The notes below the pieces were generated by a model. The model did no database searches. It worked only from the letters and a program-made list of their open reading frames with translations, and had not been told where the DNA came from. From Sphaerolaimus hirsutus (Eukaryota; Nematoda; Chromadorea; Monhysterida; Sphaerolaimidae): a DNA stretch of 64,000 nt. Positions 27,220-40,200 of the stretch are shown in pieces. Numbering within the stretch: the stretch's first letter is position 1; each line of letters opens with the position of its first letter. Both the position numbers and the translations under genes were made by a program. The stretch is taken from contig OZ038451.1 in NCBI GenBank assembly GCA_964036195.1, forward strand, positions 6,080,529-6,144,528, given 5' to 3'.

Positions 27220-28149
27220 TTCTTAAAAAATACCACGATAAGAAAATAAATCAAATTGCATAAAAATGACAAACTAAAATAAAAGATGAAATAAAAAATT
27301 AAAAATTTCAGAATTTACTTCCATCGCGTGACCACAGTCCGGCTAGTTTATGAGCGACATCTGATAATTTGGGGGTTAACCCTCAGCCCTGAATAGTGAG
27401 CGGGTGGGTTCAAGTGTCTCTTCAATGCTCTGATCACAATTTGCATCTTTGTCAGAATGACTAGGCTCCATGGATGCCAGTTGTATTTTGTTAATTTTTG
27501 GATAATTGTTATTAAATTTGGATACGTAATGCATGAATTCATCTGTTATATTGTGTATGTGTACGTGCACATACTATATTTTTGTTCAGTTGTTAAACAG
27601 ATCACAATATTCCTGAATCCAATGAAAAAACTCAAGGAAGTTTTCAGTGTTTCTGTGTTTCCATGTCTTCCAAAAAACGCAATTGAGTTTCCGTGTTTCT
27701 CTGAAAAACAAAAACACACCGTATGAAAACTTACCACTTCCAGAATGTCCCCATTTAACAGTGTTATATGAACAGCAGAACGAAAATAATTAACAACGTT
27801 TAAACTCTAAATGCCCTGAAAGAGTTTTCTGGGAGCTTCTGTTTACAATCCCATCACATAAATATTTTGGTGATGCATATTTCCTTTCTAAACTCATGAC
27901 TTATTGACATATTTTATAGAGCAGTTAGATATATTGCGCTCGCTGCCGGTGGCGCCTGGTGCTAGCGCCAAAGCAAAAAACGCCAAAAGCCTGGCGCGTT
28001 TTCCATCACTACTCATGTCAAAAAATCTAGTGTTATCGGATGGACTAAATACATCTGTTTCATAATCAGTTTTATGAAACGAAACGGCACAACTTACGTT
28101 TTTTGGATCAATGCCAACTTTCCGTTGCGCATTTAACGCGTGTGCCCGC
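27220..28149. other. intergenic, repeat fragments
   Basis: No gene recognised. There is a stretch of AAACACAGAAAC-type sequence (27630-27725) like the 28650-31089 element, and a truncated GGCGCC-type element end finishing CCATCACTA at 28011. The ATG-rich frames near 27350-27740 lie antiparallel in AT-rich DNA and show no domain. Confidence 0.4.
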
Positions 28150-28641
28150 CAGAGTACCGAACTTTCTGCAAAGTATACGTAAACGTGAAGTATTTATTTT
28201 TTACTCACCCCTTGAGTACAGAAAACGTAAAGTAAATTTTTTTCACTTTTGCTCATGAGTAAACGTGAGTAAACGTTCTTTTCCCCGCAGAAAACGTAAA
28301 CGTGAGTACTTTTGAAAAATGTTGCCAAAATTTTTGAGAAATGTCGCTCAAAATTACTCATTTTTATAACTTTTTGCCTATTTTACACAATTTTTGACAA
28401 TATTTTTGGTTCTATAGCCATATTCGACTAGTTTCCCATATTTTTTAGCTCATTTTCTCTCGTTTTCCCTTCTATGCCTTTAAAAACCAACTTAAAATAC
28501 GTTTTCTGTACTCGAGTACGTTCAAAAAGTATACGTAAAAGCGAGTACCAGACCTTTTTTCAGAGGAAATGTAAACGTATTTACTCTGTACTCGAGTATA
28601 CGTATTTATCGAGTAAAAGTAAATACGTTTTAACAACTATG
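28150..28641. mobile_element. hAT-like MITE, TSD GTGCCCGC
   Basis: Starts CAGAGTACCGAAC and ends GTTTTAACAACTATG, flanked by 8-bp repeats GTGCCCGC at 28142-28149 and 28642-28649. The AAACGTAAA / GTATACGTAA interior matches the relative at 5462-6067. Confidence 0.8.
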
Positions 28642-29470
28642 GTGCCCGCCAACGATGGAAAAAACACAGAAATTGAACACAGAAACTCATTGAGTTTCTG
28701 TGTTTTTGTTTTACACAGAAACACGGAAACTCATAAATTTTGAAAAACTCAAAACTCAAATGAGTTTTTTTTGGAGAACACAGAAACACGGAAACACAGA
28801 AAAGTTTTTTGAGTTTTAGTGTTTTTTTCAGCGAAGTGGTTGAATGCACATTAATTCAGTTAAACTAAACAAGATAAGATAAGCATCTATAGTATGTAAA
28901 TATGTACATAATGTATTCATATTTTATAATGGTACAAAAAAGAAATTAAAAATGGCATGCACATCTCATGGTGGATTTGACAATTGAAGTTTCGACATTT
29001 AAGTATTCCTTATTACCTTGAATAAACCCCCCCTTGAATTAACTCCCCTCAAAATGGACTGGTGAAGTAATAAGCCCCCCCCCCTCGAAATAACCCCCCC
29101 CCAGGATGATGTACATATAGCATTGAAAAAAACGACCGATTTTGAGAAAATATAATTAAATATTATCTCAGAAAATCTCTCACGAAAAAAATATAATTTA
29201 ATCTCTTGGGTCATTTTCGAAAATATAATTAAATCTTTGAGAAAATCTCTTGTATTTAAAAAAAATCTCATAAAATCTCTCAACTTAAAGTATGATTTAA
29301 TCGATATTTCAGGGTGTTTGAACCATTGAGAGTAGATATTAAGCACATTATGTGTTGTTTAACCTTTTTATTCACAAATTCATATGATAACAGCATATTG
29401 TCTACTGATGGCACCCTTTGTACTACCATGTATTAAGTATCTGAATAATGAACAAAAATCAGGTTTAGGC

Positions 29471-29654
29471 TAGTGATGTAAAAGCGCTATGGCGCTGGCG
29501 CCTGGCGCTAGCGCCAAAGCAAAAAGCGCCATGGCGCTTTTGGCACTTGGCGCTATTTTGCTCTGGCGCCATTGGCGCTTGGCGCCATCGATTAAAAAGC
29601 GCCATGGCACTTTTGGCGCTTGGCGCCAAAAGTCTGGCGCTTTTCACATCACTA
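29471..29654. mobile_element. GGCGCC hAT-like MITE, TSD GTTTAGGC
   Basis: 184 bp. Ends TAGTGATGTAAAAGCGC and GGCGCTTTTCACATCACTA, flanked by perfect GTTTAGGC repeats at 29463-29470 and 29655-29662. The interior is nearly all GGCGCC/GGCGCT/GCGCCA units, so it can fold along its whole length. Smallest complete member in the window. Confidence 0.9.
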
Positions 29655-30599
29655 GTTTAGGCACATTTTTCCTCAAAGTAGAATACATTACTTTCACGTG
29701 TGATAATCCCCACAGAATTTATCAGATGACGTTTTCACCAAAATTTGGTAACCATATTTCCAAAGCATGCTGTCAACTTTTTAGTTGTTAAAATGGCTAG
29801 AATAAAGTGCATAAGTTTACCCGTTGCACAAGTAGCAAGATCCAGTGCCAATGTAGACCCAGTGCATGAGCACTGGAGCATGTACTTGAGCACTGGGTCT
29901 TCATGGGACTGCAGGGGTTCGATATAGTTTAGGGGTTAAAACATATTTATGTTTACTCAAAAATACAAATACTTGAGTACTAAGTAAATATATCTCAATT
30001 TCCTCTGAAAAAGTACCAGTACTCTCATTTATGTATACTTCTTGAAAGCACTTCAGTACAAAAAGTTTATTTCAGATAACTTTTTTATTGGCTCTTTCAT
30101 GCCATAAAACAGAAATAGGGGAGGAAAAACTACAAAAAGGGGGAAAATAGCCAAAAATAAGTACATAAGGAAATATATAGTTCAAAATAGATAAAAATTG
30201 GTAAAAAAGCACATGAAGTAGTGAATTTGAAGGTGAAAATGGGCAAATTTAGAGAGATTTTCTCATCAGAAGAAAATATAATTAAATCTCTCTGGAAAAT
30301 CATGGAAAAAATATAAATCTCAGAAAATCTTATATTTTCTGAGATTTTCTGAGATTTTTTAAATATAAATCTCCCAGAGATTTTTTCAATGCTATGTACA
30401 TAATGTATCCAATGTACATGATGTATTTATTACTGCTAATTTGCATCACAGCTACACACAGTACTAGGTTGTGTAGCTGACTACTGATGTTTATTTCAAA
30501 TATATCCCGTTTGTACGCATTGATAACCTGTTTTGGGTACGTAAATGCCTACTATTTTCTATGATCCTTACAAAACTTTCTGACGAAATAATAATGTCC

Positions 30600-30790
30600 A
30601 TGGGGGTATTTCGAGGTAATATGATAGTTGTAGTTCAAATCAATTCCGTAGTCTTCCATACAGTGCACATCCATTGAAGAATTTTGGAGTACTGCATCAA
30701 TTGTCGTTTCTGGGCATTTTGTTGCTGGTGTTGTGATGTTGATGTCCTCATTGTGGACATTTTTATGGACTTTTTTTGACACTTGAATGA
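30600..30790 (-). pseudogene. possible isolated exon remnant
   Basis: Minus-strand open frame with HNEDINITTPATKCPE and MDVHCMEDYGIDLN followed by a MITE edge. The Cys/Pro spacing is faintly like the N-terminal part of DUF229 proteins, but no motif is decisive and both ends are MITE-like. Could be chance. Confidence 0.2.
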
Positions 30791-31201
30791 ATACACAAAT
30801 GTTATGTGGGGTTAAAACATGTGTAAAACCAATATTTTATTAGAAAACCACTGTTTCCAGATCGAAATGCTGGAAATCGAAATTTTTGGGGGAAAACTCG
30901 AATTTTTTTGAAAAAACTTGAGTTTTTTTAGAAAAAAACTCAAAAAACTCGAGTTTTTACAAAAAACACAGAAATAAAAACAGAGTTACTCAAGTTTTTT
31001 TCAAGAAAAAAACTCAAAACACAGGTATTCATTTTTGAAAAACTCAAAACACAGAAAGTGTTTTTTTTTGGAGAACTTACCCATCGTTGGTGCCCGCTTT
31101 AAATTCCCGCTGAGTGCTGACTGTGTTATTCCCGAAAATTGTATGGCAATAAGTCACGCGAGTTTAGGATACTCATACTAGCATATTTTAATGTGCTCAA
31201 C

Positions 31202-31283
31202 ATGACAAATTCCAAAAAATTCGCTATGCCAAAATGGATACCAGGTTCGGAAAATTTGAGTATAAATATTATTGATGTGAAAA
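31202..31283 (+). CDS. DUF229 copy 2, candidate first exon
   Basis: ATG in the context TGTGCTCAACATG, as in copy 1; frame MTNSKKFAMPKWIPG... The AAAA|GTGCCA donor in phase 1 fits the signal-anchor exon acceptors at 31431 or 31434. Beyond the start the two copies differ, so this is tentative. Confidence 0.4.
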
Positions 31284-34200
31284 GTGCCAGAACTTTGGCG
31301 CCAAGGCATTTTGTTCCTGGCGCCCGTCAAAAAGAGCACCAAGCGCCAAAAACGCTATGGTGCTTTACATGGGCTTTGATATCCAGGGCTTTGATTATAT
31401 TGGATATCCCTCACACCTCTACTTAACGCAGCAGTCAGCAAAGTCTACAAAACCAGGAATCTCATTGCTTTGATTTTGTCATTGTGCTTGGTTGTCTTCG
31501 TTCTGCTGCAAATTGGGTACATTGATCGAAGACAAAACACACTAATGACCGGTGGTAACGAGTTGGTGCTGTCGAAAAGTCAGGTGGGTGCTAAAGCGGG
31601 AATTAGAGCTCAGCGTCGATTCGACGTGAAATGATGACGTGAAATGACGTCGTGAAATTAATTACACGAGTGTGGATCATGCTACGGGTCTACAATTTTC
31701 TAAGGATAATATATGAATCAATACCTTAATCGTGTCTAGTGATGGAAAAGCGCCATGGCGCTGGCGCCTGGCGCTAGCGCCAAAGCAAAAAGCGCCATGG
31801 CGCTTTTGGCGCTTGGCGCTAAAACGCTCTGGCGCCATTGGCGCTTGGCGCTGGGGTCTGAGAAAGCGCCATGGCGCTTTTGGCGCTTGGCGCCATTTTC
31901 TGGTGGCGCTATTGGCGCCTGGCGCCGGCATTTTAAATGGCGCCAAAAAAGCGCCAACCATGATAATAAAAAAATTGTTATAATATGGTGAAATCGACAC
32001 TGCAGTTGATCAATTTTGAAGCAACTGAATAAATATTGATTAATATTAGGGTAGACTTTATATAAATAGATACATACATTGAATAAAAGCAGAGGTGTTA
32101 AAATCGTGATAAATCCCCTTTTGTGCTTTGCTCCTATTTCTTTCTTGCAGTCTAAATCAGGGGTTCAGTCTGGCGTGGGTTGGAGGGGGGGGGGGGTTAC
32201 CTCCCCAACAAATGCTCCAGCTATCTATCTATTCCCAGGCCACTCAGCTACCTATCTATCTAACCTGAGGCTAAATTTTAGGGTACTATTTATCCCTCGA
32301 GCCCCCCACCCCCCACCGCAAATCGACCAGATATGTAAATAGATCTCCAGAGCGATTATTTGGGAAATTTTGCCCTGATTTAGTGGTTGTTTGAATGGGC
32401 AAAAATGTTCAATAGACTACTATGACTTCAGCGGTACGTCACTCACAGTTATGCACTCATTTTTCTACCATCAAATTGTTGAACAATTTTTTTGGCGCTG
32501 GCGCTATTGGCGCTTGGCGCCATTACCCTCTGGCGCCATTGGCGCTTGGCGCTGAGGTTCAGAAAAGCGCCATGGCGCTTTTGGCGCTTGGCGCCATTTT
32601 GCTCTGGCGCCATTGGCGCTTGGCGCCGGGGTCAGAAAAGCACCATGGCGCTTTTGGCGCTTGGCGCCGAAAGCCTGGCGCTTTTTCCATCACTAATCGT
32701 GTCCAATACTGAGTGTTATCAGCCACAACTAGAGCAAATTGAAAAATTCAATTTTTATCATTCCACGTCATCATTTTACGTCAGGGAACAACTTGACATT
32801 TCACGTCAGACTATTGCAAGCAGCAGTCTGACGTGAAATGTCAAGTTGTTCCCTGACACTGTGACGTGAAATGATGATGACGTGAAATGATAAAAATTGA
32901 ATTTTTCAATTCGCTCTAGTTGTGGCTGATAACACTCAGTATTGGACACGATTAAGGTATTGATTCATATATTATCCTTAGAAAATTGTAGACCCGTAGC
33001 ATGATCCACACTCGTGTAATTAATTTCACGACGTCATTTCACGTCGTCATTTCACGTCGAATCGACGCTGAGCTCTAATTCCGGCTTTACTGTGACAATT
33101 GACACTGTTGACATTTGAACAGTCAAAAGACTCTGTCAACCCCCTATCCACAACCCCCCGCGCACCCACTCTAAATACAACACCAACCCCCTCCCCCAAC
33201 ACCCCCCCCCATTTTTCCTGGCGCTTTTCAATCAATAATCACTACTTGCAGCGAGAGTTGTTAAAGGTACTATGAATTAATAACCCCCCCCCCCCTCGAA
33301 ATACCCCCCAATTGAGTGTAAATAGAACCTCAATGACAAAAGCTGCGGTTCATGACCCATGCAATGCATAACACACGTTAAAACAATGATTGTGTTACGT
33401 TAGTATAGTACACGGTCTACGTACTTTTTGAGTAAATCGCAATTTAGGTTTCAGACCCAATTCCAGGCCCGTGGTGCGTGTCCAATTTGGTTCTCTCATG
33501 CTTTCCATAAAGTTCCATATGTTGACAATAAAGTGTCAAATTTTCAGCCCCTGTGTAGGTAGAAATATGGCTAGCCAATCATGCGTAAAAACGTAACGAC
33601 AATTTTGTGCAGACACTCCGACGACTCGAGGACGACCATATGTGACTGAATGACGGCCCGCGGTGCACAGGGAAGTCACAGTGAACGTGCGGTTCGCTGT
33701 GCACTGCAAACCCGCCAACGAAGCCGCAGCCCCAGGACGGTACGCCCGAATGGACACTACTGCGGCCATGATTTTATTAAATATTTTCCTTTCCATTAAT
33801 TACGTAATTACTTCCCGTGTGATGTTAATTTTTCATTTTACGTTTTATTAATTAAGCTAATTAGGTTACCCGCATTTTAAGTTAATTAAGTGATTATTTT
33901 CGTTTTTTTAAATGCATTTCCCAATATGTACTTTCGAATGGTATAATTTTTAGGTTTTTATCATTTTACATTTTTGTCAAAAGGGTGCAGTGTCTGGGAA
34001 TGGGTTAGAAAAGCTTTTATGTTTCTTGTTAAGCTAAAAGGTGTTGACTCGGTTAAACGCCTAGACGTCCCAATAGATAACATTCAGAAAATTCCCCGAC
34101 CAAGTGCATTTTTTATTTAGGACTAGGTAATGGGTGGAAAAGTGGCAAACGGCAATTATTGTCGGCATGCGACTGCAAGACACATGCAGAGCACAGTTTA

Positions 34201-37200
34201 CAGTGAAGAGCACAGCTGTGCCAACTAATTATTCCCATCACCCAGGGTGATTGGTGAACTCGCAAGTGCTAGTGTCTTGTGGCGTGTGTTCAGGCCCGAA
34301 GTTCCAACCCTTACCCGGCAATGCAATAACCTTGAACAACCCCCGCAAATGAGCGTTCTTTCTGTGGCCTTGGTCGGGCGCGCTATAAAATATTTTCACC
34401 TAAAGGGGCGCAGGTTGATAACACGTGTCACACCACCTGCTCTAGGCTGTACCGTAACCTCTGAATAGAAACCCAGTTCCTGACACTCACCTACGAGATA
34501 ATTTGTATTTTAATTACGTCAGTGATAATCACAGTTACTTCACGCTTGGTTTAATTCACGTTTGCACCCGTTTATTTAATTAGTTATTTTTCCCGCATTT
34601 AATTAAATTACTTGTGCCTTGTACGCTATGTTAACGGTTTTCCAGTGATCATTGATTTCGTCTTATAATTCGCTCATTATGGTTAATTGTTGTGTCTCAG
34701 ATTTAGTATTCTTTCCTCTTATGGTAGATTTTTTGGTGATTATAAAACGCGCTGATTTTACATTTTTTCACCCACTAGAGGCTATACGACTCACTTGAGC
34801 TATTGTGAAATTGACTCTGACTATATTGCTAAATAAAGTTCCCGTGAATCCAACTTGGTCCCCCTGAAGCATACTAACTGCTTTTTAATTTGAATTTTAT
34901 TAATTACGGCTTTACTTTAACTACGGCTTATTAACAATTAATCGAAGTAAACCGCCGGCTGCAGTTACGAAAGGGATTGGTAAGTTGCCGTGTCCGTCCT
35001 CAGGAACTGTCAGGACCCCAAGGGGTACTGGCGCCGTTCCTGATTTGCGTGTAAAATCCCCGTACCATAAAAACAATCATTTTTTTAATTACGCACGCAA
35101 TTAGAAGCGCAAAGGGACCGGAATTTACAATTCTCCGCCGCGGCAAAATTCGACGAGTGACGTATTTTTGTGGTAAAAACGGAAACTAGTAAAATTAGTA
35201 AAAACGTAAAATATCTGACAACTGGTAGCGTAGCGAGTGGTTTCCTAAGCAAGCCATAAAGTTTTCTGTCTGGGGCGCCTGATCAACGCCTCTACAAAAA
35301 ACGGCTTCACGGATAACGAATCACCCCAAAGGGAATTGAGATCGAGGGGGCCAGCAAGCTTACAAGGGGACACTATAGAACAAGTTTGGCACGCTGCGTT
35401 GGAGAAGCAAAAACAAGCACGAAGGCGCGCGCGACAACAGAAGGCTGGGCAAGAAGTGGACGCACAACTTGCTGCAGCTGAGAGTCAAGCAGAAGACAGT
35501 GAGTCGAACGATTCGGTTAACCCTGAAACAGACGCGCCGGAAGCGCTAGAGGAGAGTGAAAGTCAACGCTGGTCTGGACAGACAGCTGAGGATACACCGG
35601 TAATCAGGTTATCAACGGTTGAAGGCGCAGGGCCCGCGCCAGACAGTTTTAGTCAGTGGAAAACGCCAGCTGTACCGGCAGCGGCACGGCAGCTAACGTC
35701 CAGCGCAGAAGCAGAAGAAGCGCCTGGGACAAGTAGACAAGCTGCAGGAAAGGAAGCAGGAAAGACAGGTAAGTTGTCTAAGCTTCGGAGGACATTGGGT
35801 TGGAGCGCGGGCAGCTCATCCATATCGCCTGGAGTGCGATCAGGTTCTGAAGTCGGTTCAGACGGATACGTTGGTGACAGCGAGCCTCTAGGGCAGCCGT
35901 CGATTCAACGTGATTATCCTTTGATTGCAGCTGAGCTTGGAGCTACTGCAGATCAATTTCCCGTGATTGAAAATACCGTAGCGGAATTATTGGAGACAGC
36001 GGCGCAGAGTGGAGACACTTCCCCGGCGCTGCAGTTAAGCCCACCGAAGAGCACTTCGACGCCGAGAGACGTGTCAGGCAACAGCAGTCGGAACTTATCG
36101 AGCGACCAGTCGAGATCGCAGAGCGCAACTGCAAAGGCTAGATGCCAGTTAATTAAGACTGAAATTTCAAGTAATCCCCCCGTGATAATTATTAGCAGCC
36201 CCGCAAGCAGAATGACAAACAATGGCGCGAACCAGACGGCGGCCCCGGCGCTGGAAGACAGATACGCAAATGTCACTAATGTGAATTTAATTTACCAAGC
36301 TACCATAATGGACCTGGACCCGGTGCAAACAACGCCATCCTGTGCACAATGGACACCCAAAAAGGCATGTGAAGCTGCAAAGAAATGGGCAAACATGATG
36401 AGTCAGGCGAGACCGGTTGGTGCATTCTCACAGAATGGTGAAGCAGGGGACTTGCATATGGTGGCACTAATTAAAACTGCTATGAATTTATGGGGAAGTG
36501 ACCCAGTCAACGAGGTACCTAGGGTGGAACATTATTTGAGGGAATTCGAAGCGCACCACAGCTTACATGGCGATGATATAGTTGATCTGGCGACTGCGTA
36601 CCAGCAGCATAATCAAGCCCTACAAAATCAGAACGCGACGCTGGGAGGAAATTCGCCGGCCAGTGGTCAGCAGCCAATAGTGCTGACCAATGGTCAAGCA
36701 GCGCCCTTGCAATCATCGACGGCACCAGCGGCGCCCCCGTCGGCAGCTGGAACAAACCAGGTGAGAACTGTTTCGCAGCGACGCGCTCGATCCCGCTCGC
36801 CGGCGTCTTCAAGAAGCTCGTCAGCTACGTCCGAAGTGGCAAGGCCCACGGACCCGGGACAAAACTGGCAATTAGAACAAAGCAATGCGGCAGTCATTAC
36901 AGCCCTAGCACAACAATGTGGATATTTTCGCGGCAAACCAAATGAGGGTTTCAGGGACTGGAGAAGAAGCTGGGACACAGTATGTGACGCGCTGCGCATA
37001 AAATTACAGGAGCGGAAGCCGCTGGTAAAATTGTTTTTGAAAGGCAGCGCCAGAGCCATTTTCAACACGCGATACAGAGAATTGCGCGACCTGAACTACA
37101 AGGATATGATGCAGGCACTGGAGAAGTTCTATGAAAATCCAAATGATAAGCATCATGCGCAGAAGGAGATCTTCGAGACGCGACAGGGCGCAGATGAGTC

Positions 37201-40200
37201 AGTACTGGAATGGGCGGTACGTTTGGAAAAATTGATAAAACGCGCCTATCCAGGCATGGGTCATGAAAAACGAGGTGACACATGCATGATAAAATTCCAT
37301 GGAGGACTGAGGAATGAAATTCGGCGCAATGTACCTGTCACGGCTTCTATCACATGGAAAGAAATGGTTGACAACGCGCGTGCTCAGGAGAGCTTTTTGG
37401 AAGCAGAACAGAGCCAGAATAAGGGAGAAAAATCTAAACAGGATGTGGTTGCCAGCGCGACCGACAAGGTAATGGACAGGTTGATGGCGCTAAACATGCC
37501 CGCCATGGCTGGACTGCCGTCCCAGGCCGACAAGACGTTAGAGACAATGGAACAGAAAATGACTGAGAGTGTTGCCAAATTTGACTCGGTGCACCAAGAG
37601 ATAGCGAAGAAATTAGCGCAACTGGGCGCGTTGGAAGGTAAACTTTTGGGATTGAATAGGGACCCCCCTAAATTGCCCCCACGCAAATTTGACAAAGGAT
37701 GTTGGGAATGTGGCTCTGAAGAGCACATCAGATATGAGTGTCCCAAACTCACCCCAGAACAAAGGGAACAGTATTTCAAAAGGAGCCGCGGCGGCGGAAC
37801 ATCCAGAGGAAATGGACGTGGGCGCGGCGGAGGACAACGTGGCGGCTATCAGAGAAATGACCAAGCCCAAGCGATGCAGCCAGGTATGATGCCCATGCAA
37901 TATGCATATCCGCAGTGGCAACCAGCTCAGCCGATGCCTGTGCAGCCAGCGCAGACGGTACAGAGGGCTGGTGATATGAACATGCAACCGCAGATGATGG
38001 CATATCAAACGCCGCCAGCTAATTGGATGGCTATGGGACCGGATGGGCGCATGCAACAATATAACATGCAACCAGTACAGGTAAGTAACCCCCACGTAGA
38101 GTCGCTGAACCCCACACGAGTGACCAGTACGACTGGAATGACCATGCATGTGCGCGAAGATGATGGCTGCATGATGATACGTCCCGTTAATAAGTTAATC
38201 CCTGTGATGCAAGGCTTGGAATTAGAGGCAGAGGAACCTGACGAACTGGTTCCAGAGTCACCCAAAGAACAGCAGCGCACTACGGGAATGCATGTGCTCG
38301 CGCAAGAGCGGGAATTCTGGATCAAACCATGGGCATACATGCGAACTGAAAAAGGTTACTTGTTTCGAACTACCTGGCTGGCCTTTTTACGCAGGATTGG
38401 AATGCATGATTTGAGAGAAACGGACTGTACGTTGTGGCCTAATTGCCCCGCGGACGACCACTCGGACACGCTGACTGAGGTGCCCTTGGACGTGCTCATG
38501 AACATCAGTCTGGACCCGTTTTTGTACGCCACGCCGGCCGCTCTGCCGCCGCGCACTGGATCCAGCAACCAGATAGACAGGTATATGGGCTTTCTGTCTA
38601 CTGAGGAAGGGGTGCGCCCCGCGCCGCGCGCGTACTCAGAACCCCCCTACATGCCCCAGGTCGCACAGTCGCTGTTTTTTGTATTGGCAGTTGGGTTGAT
38701 TATAATGGGATTAGCTTTATTACCGGGTGCGGGTGCGACTACCATGCCCTCGTTTCCATTGTTATGCAGTGACTTGACGGATCACTACGATTTATACACG
38801 TACCCCCCCCCTACCAAATTGCACGGCTATTGTAGACACTACGGCGTCATTAGAACGGCCTCGAAAATTGACACTGACAATCTACAAACGAAACATGGTA
38901 GAATATCGTGCGGCAGCGCACAGGTGTGTGGCCTCTACCAGAACGGCAAGGACGTATCAGAACTTCTGGGGCGACGTCACGCTGGAAAAGTTTGATTCTA
39001 ACCCCCGATCTGTGGGCGCCGCCGAGTGCGAAGGCATGATTAAATATCATAAATGCAATAATGGACCTATGACCCCTGTGAGTGATTTGGACAACGCATG
39101 GGACACTCAATACCCCACCAATGTTAGCTACTCAGGACATGGATTGTACTGTTGCAAATGGGTGAGTGAAACGACGCCACACTGTGGGCTGTTTCGCGGG
39201 GAAGTACGAATGAGATATGGAGCCAACACCATGCAAAGCACGCTGGGTGAGGTCAGCAAGTGCAATTATGAAATGGGTGCATGTACGCTAGAAGACGGCA
39301 GCCAATTAACATGGAAACCGAACCCGAAGGCGGAATGCCCATATGAAAAATGGCGTGAAATGCCTGGACGCATTAGACAGGACATCTGGCTAGCCGATGA
39401 TCATACGCTATCATTGTCTTTCAGAGCACATGAAGAGGTTGAATCATGCGGCATCAAATTATGGAAATTGGATCAGGATATTGTAGTGGCGCCATTTGAA
39501 AAGGCAGTGATTCGAAGCGTCAGACAAAAACGAGCGCAAGGTCGACCCACACTAGGGATAGTGAGCGCAGGCCAATTGGCGGCCAGCATGCAGGCGGTAT
39601 ACGAAACAGCCGAACAAACCATGCGTGCACAGGCCGTAGCCACCTGCAAGAATGTGCAACATTTCCAAGAATTTGTGCGCCTGGCTATGAGCGAACACGC
39701 TACTACGACAGCCCGCTGGTACATGAATGATAATGAAATAATTGCTAAACCTGCGCCAGACGGATTTTTGGTTCACAAATGTTTTGCGGTAAAAACATAC
39801 AAGATCATGAAAGAGGAAAAGTCTCCAGAATGCTATGAAACAGTACCTGTGCAAGTTAGCGTGCATGGGCAAAATGTGACGTTACACATGAATAGGTTGA
39901 CAAACATTTTGCACTTTCAAGCGATCCCGGGATCATGCACTAATGCGCACAATCGTGTGGTAATGTTAAATGGACAGTGGTACAAATATCTACCAGAAGT
40001 AGGCGGCCTGGAACACTTACCTATGTATAACACACACAGTTTCCCGCAGAAATGGCAACAGGAAAAGGTTAAGGATGTGCATCATCAGATTTTTGCCGCC
40101 ACGACCATGTACAACTTGTCAGAATTATTGCCAACGACCACCCTAAATGACGTATGGCATGCATATTCAATCGTGCGGCAAATTACGCAGGGGGCGGAGC

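Larger units (their letters stand above)
28650..31089. mobile_element. 2.4-kb hAT-like element sharing a TSD with its neighbour
   Basis: Starts CAACGATGGAAAAAACACAG and ends CCCATCGTTG. The 8-bp GTGCCCGC is present both before it (28642-28649, shared with the previous element) and after it (31090-31097). Sub-terminal parts are AAACACAGAAACTC tracts. Inside are the GGCGCC element 29471-29654, C-run MITE pieces (29010-29105), inverted AGATTTTCT / AAATATAATTAAAT tracts, and a candidate exon remnant at 30600-30790. No transposase. Confidence 0.65.

Noticed and set aside
30250..30400. Possible tRNA or snRNA fold in AGATTTTCT repeats
   Set aside because: Simple inverted AT-rich repeats; no box A/B or Sm-site arrangement seen.
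31740..31990. Overlapping Arg/Ala/Trp-rich frames on both strands
   Set aside because: They arise from GGCGCC tandem repeats in a MITE arm and are repeated at every such array.
33663..34468. Two short frames repeated in both LTRs of the giant element
   Set aside because: Identical in both LTRs because the LTRs are copies; no domain and no initiation context; treated as non-coding LTR.
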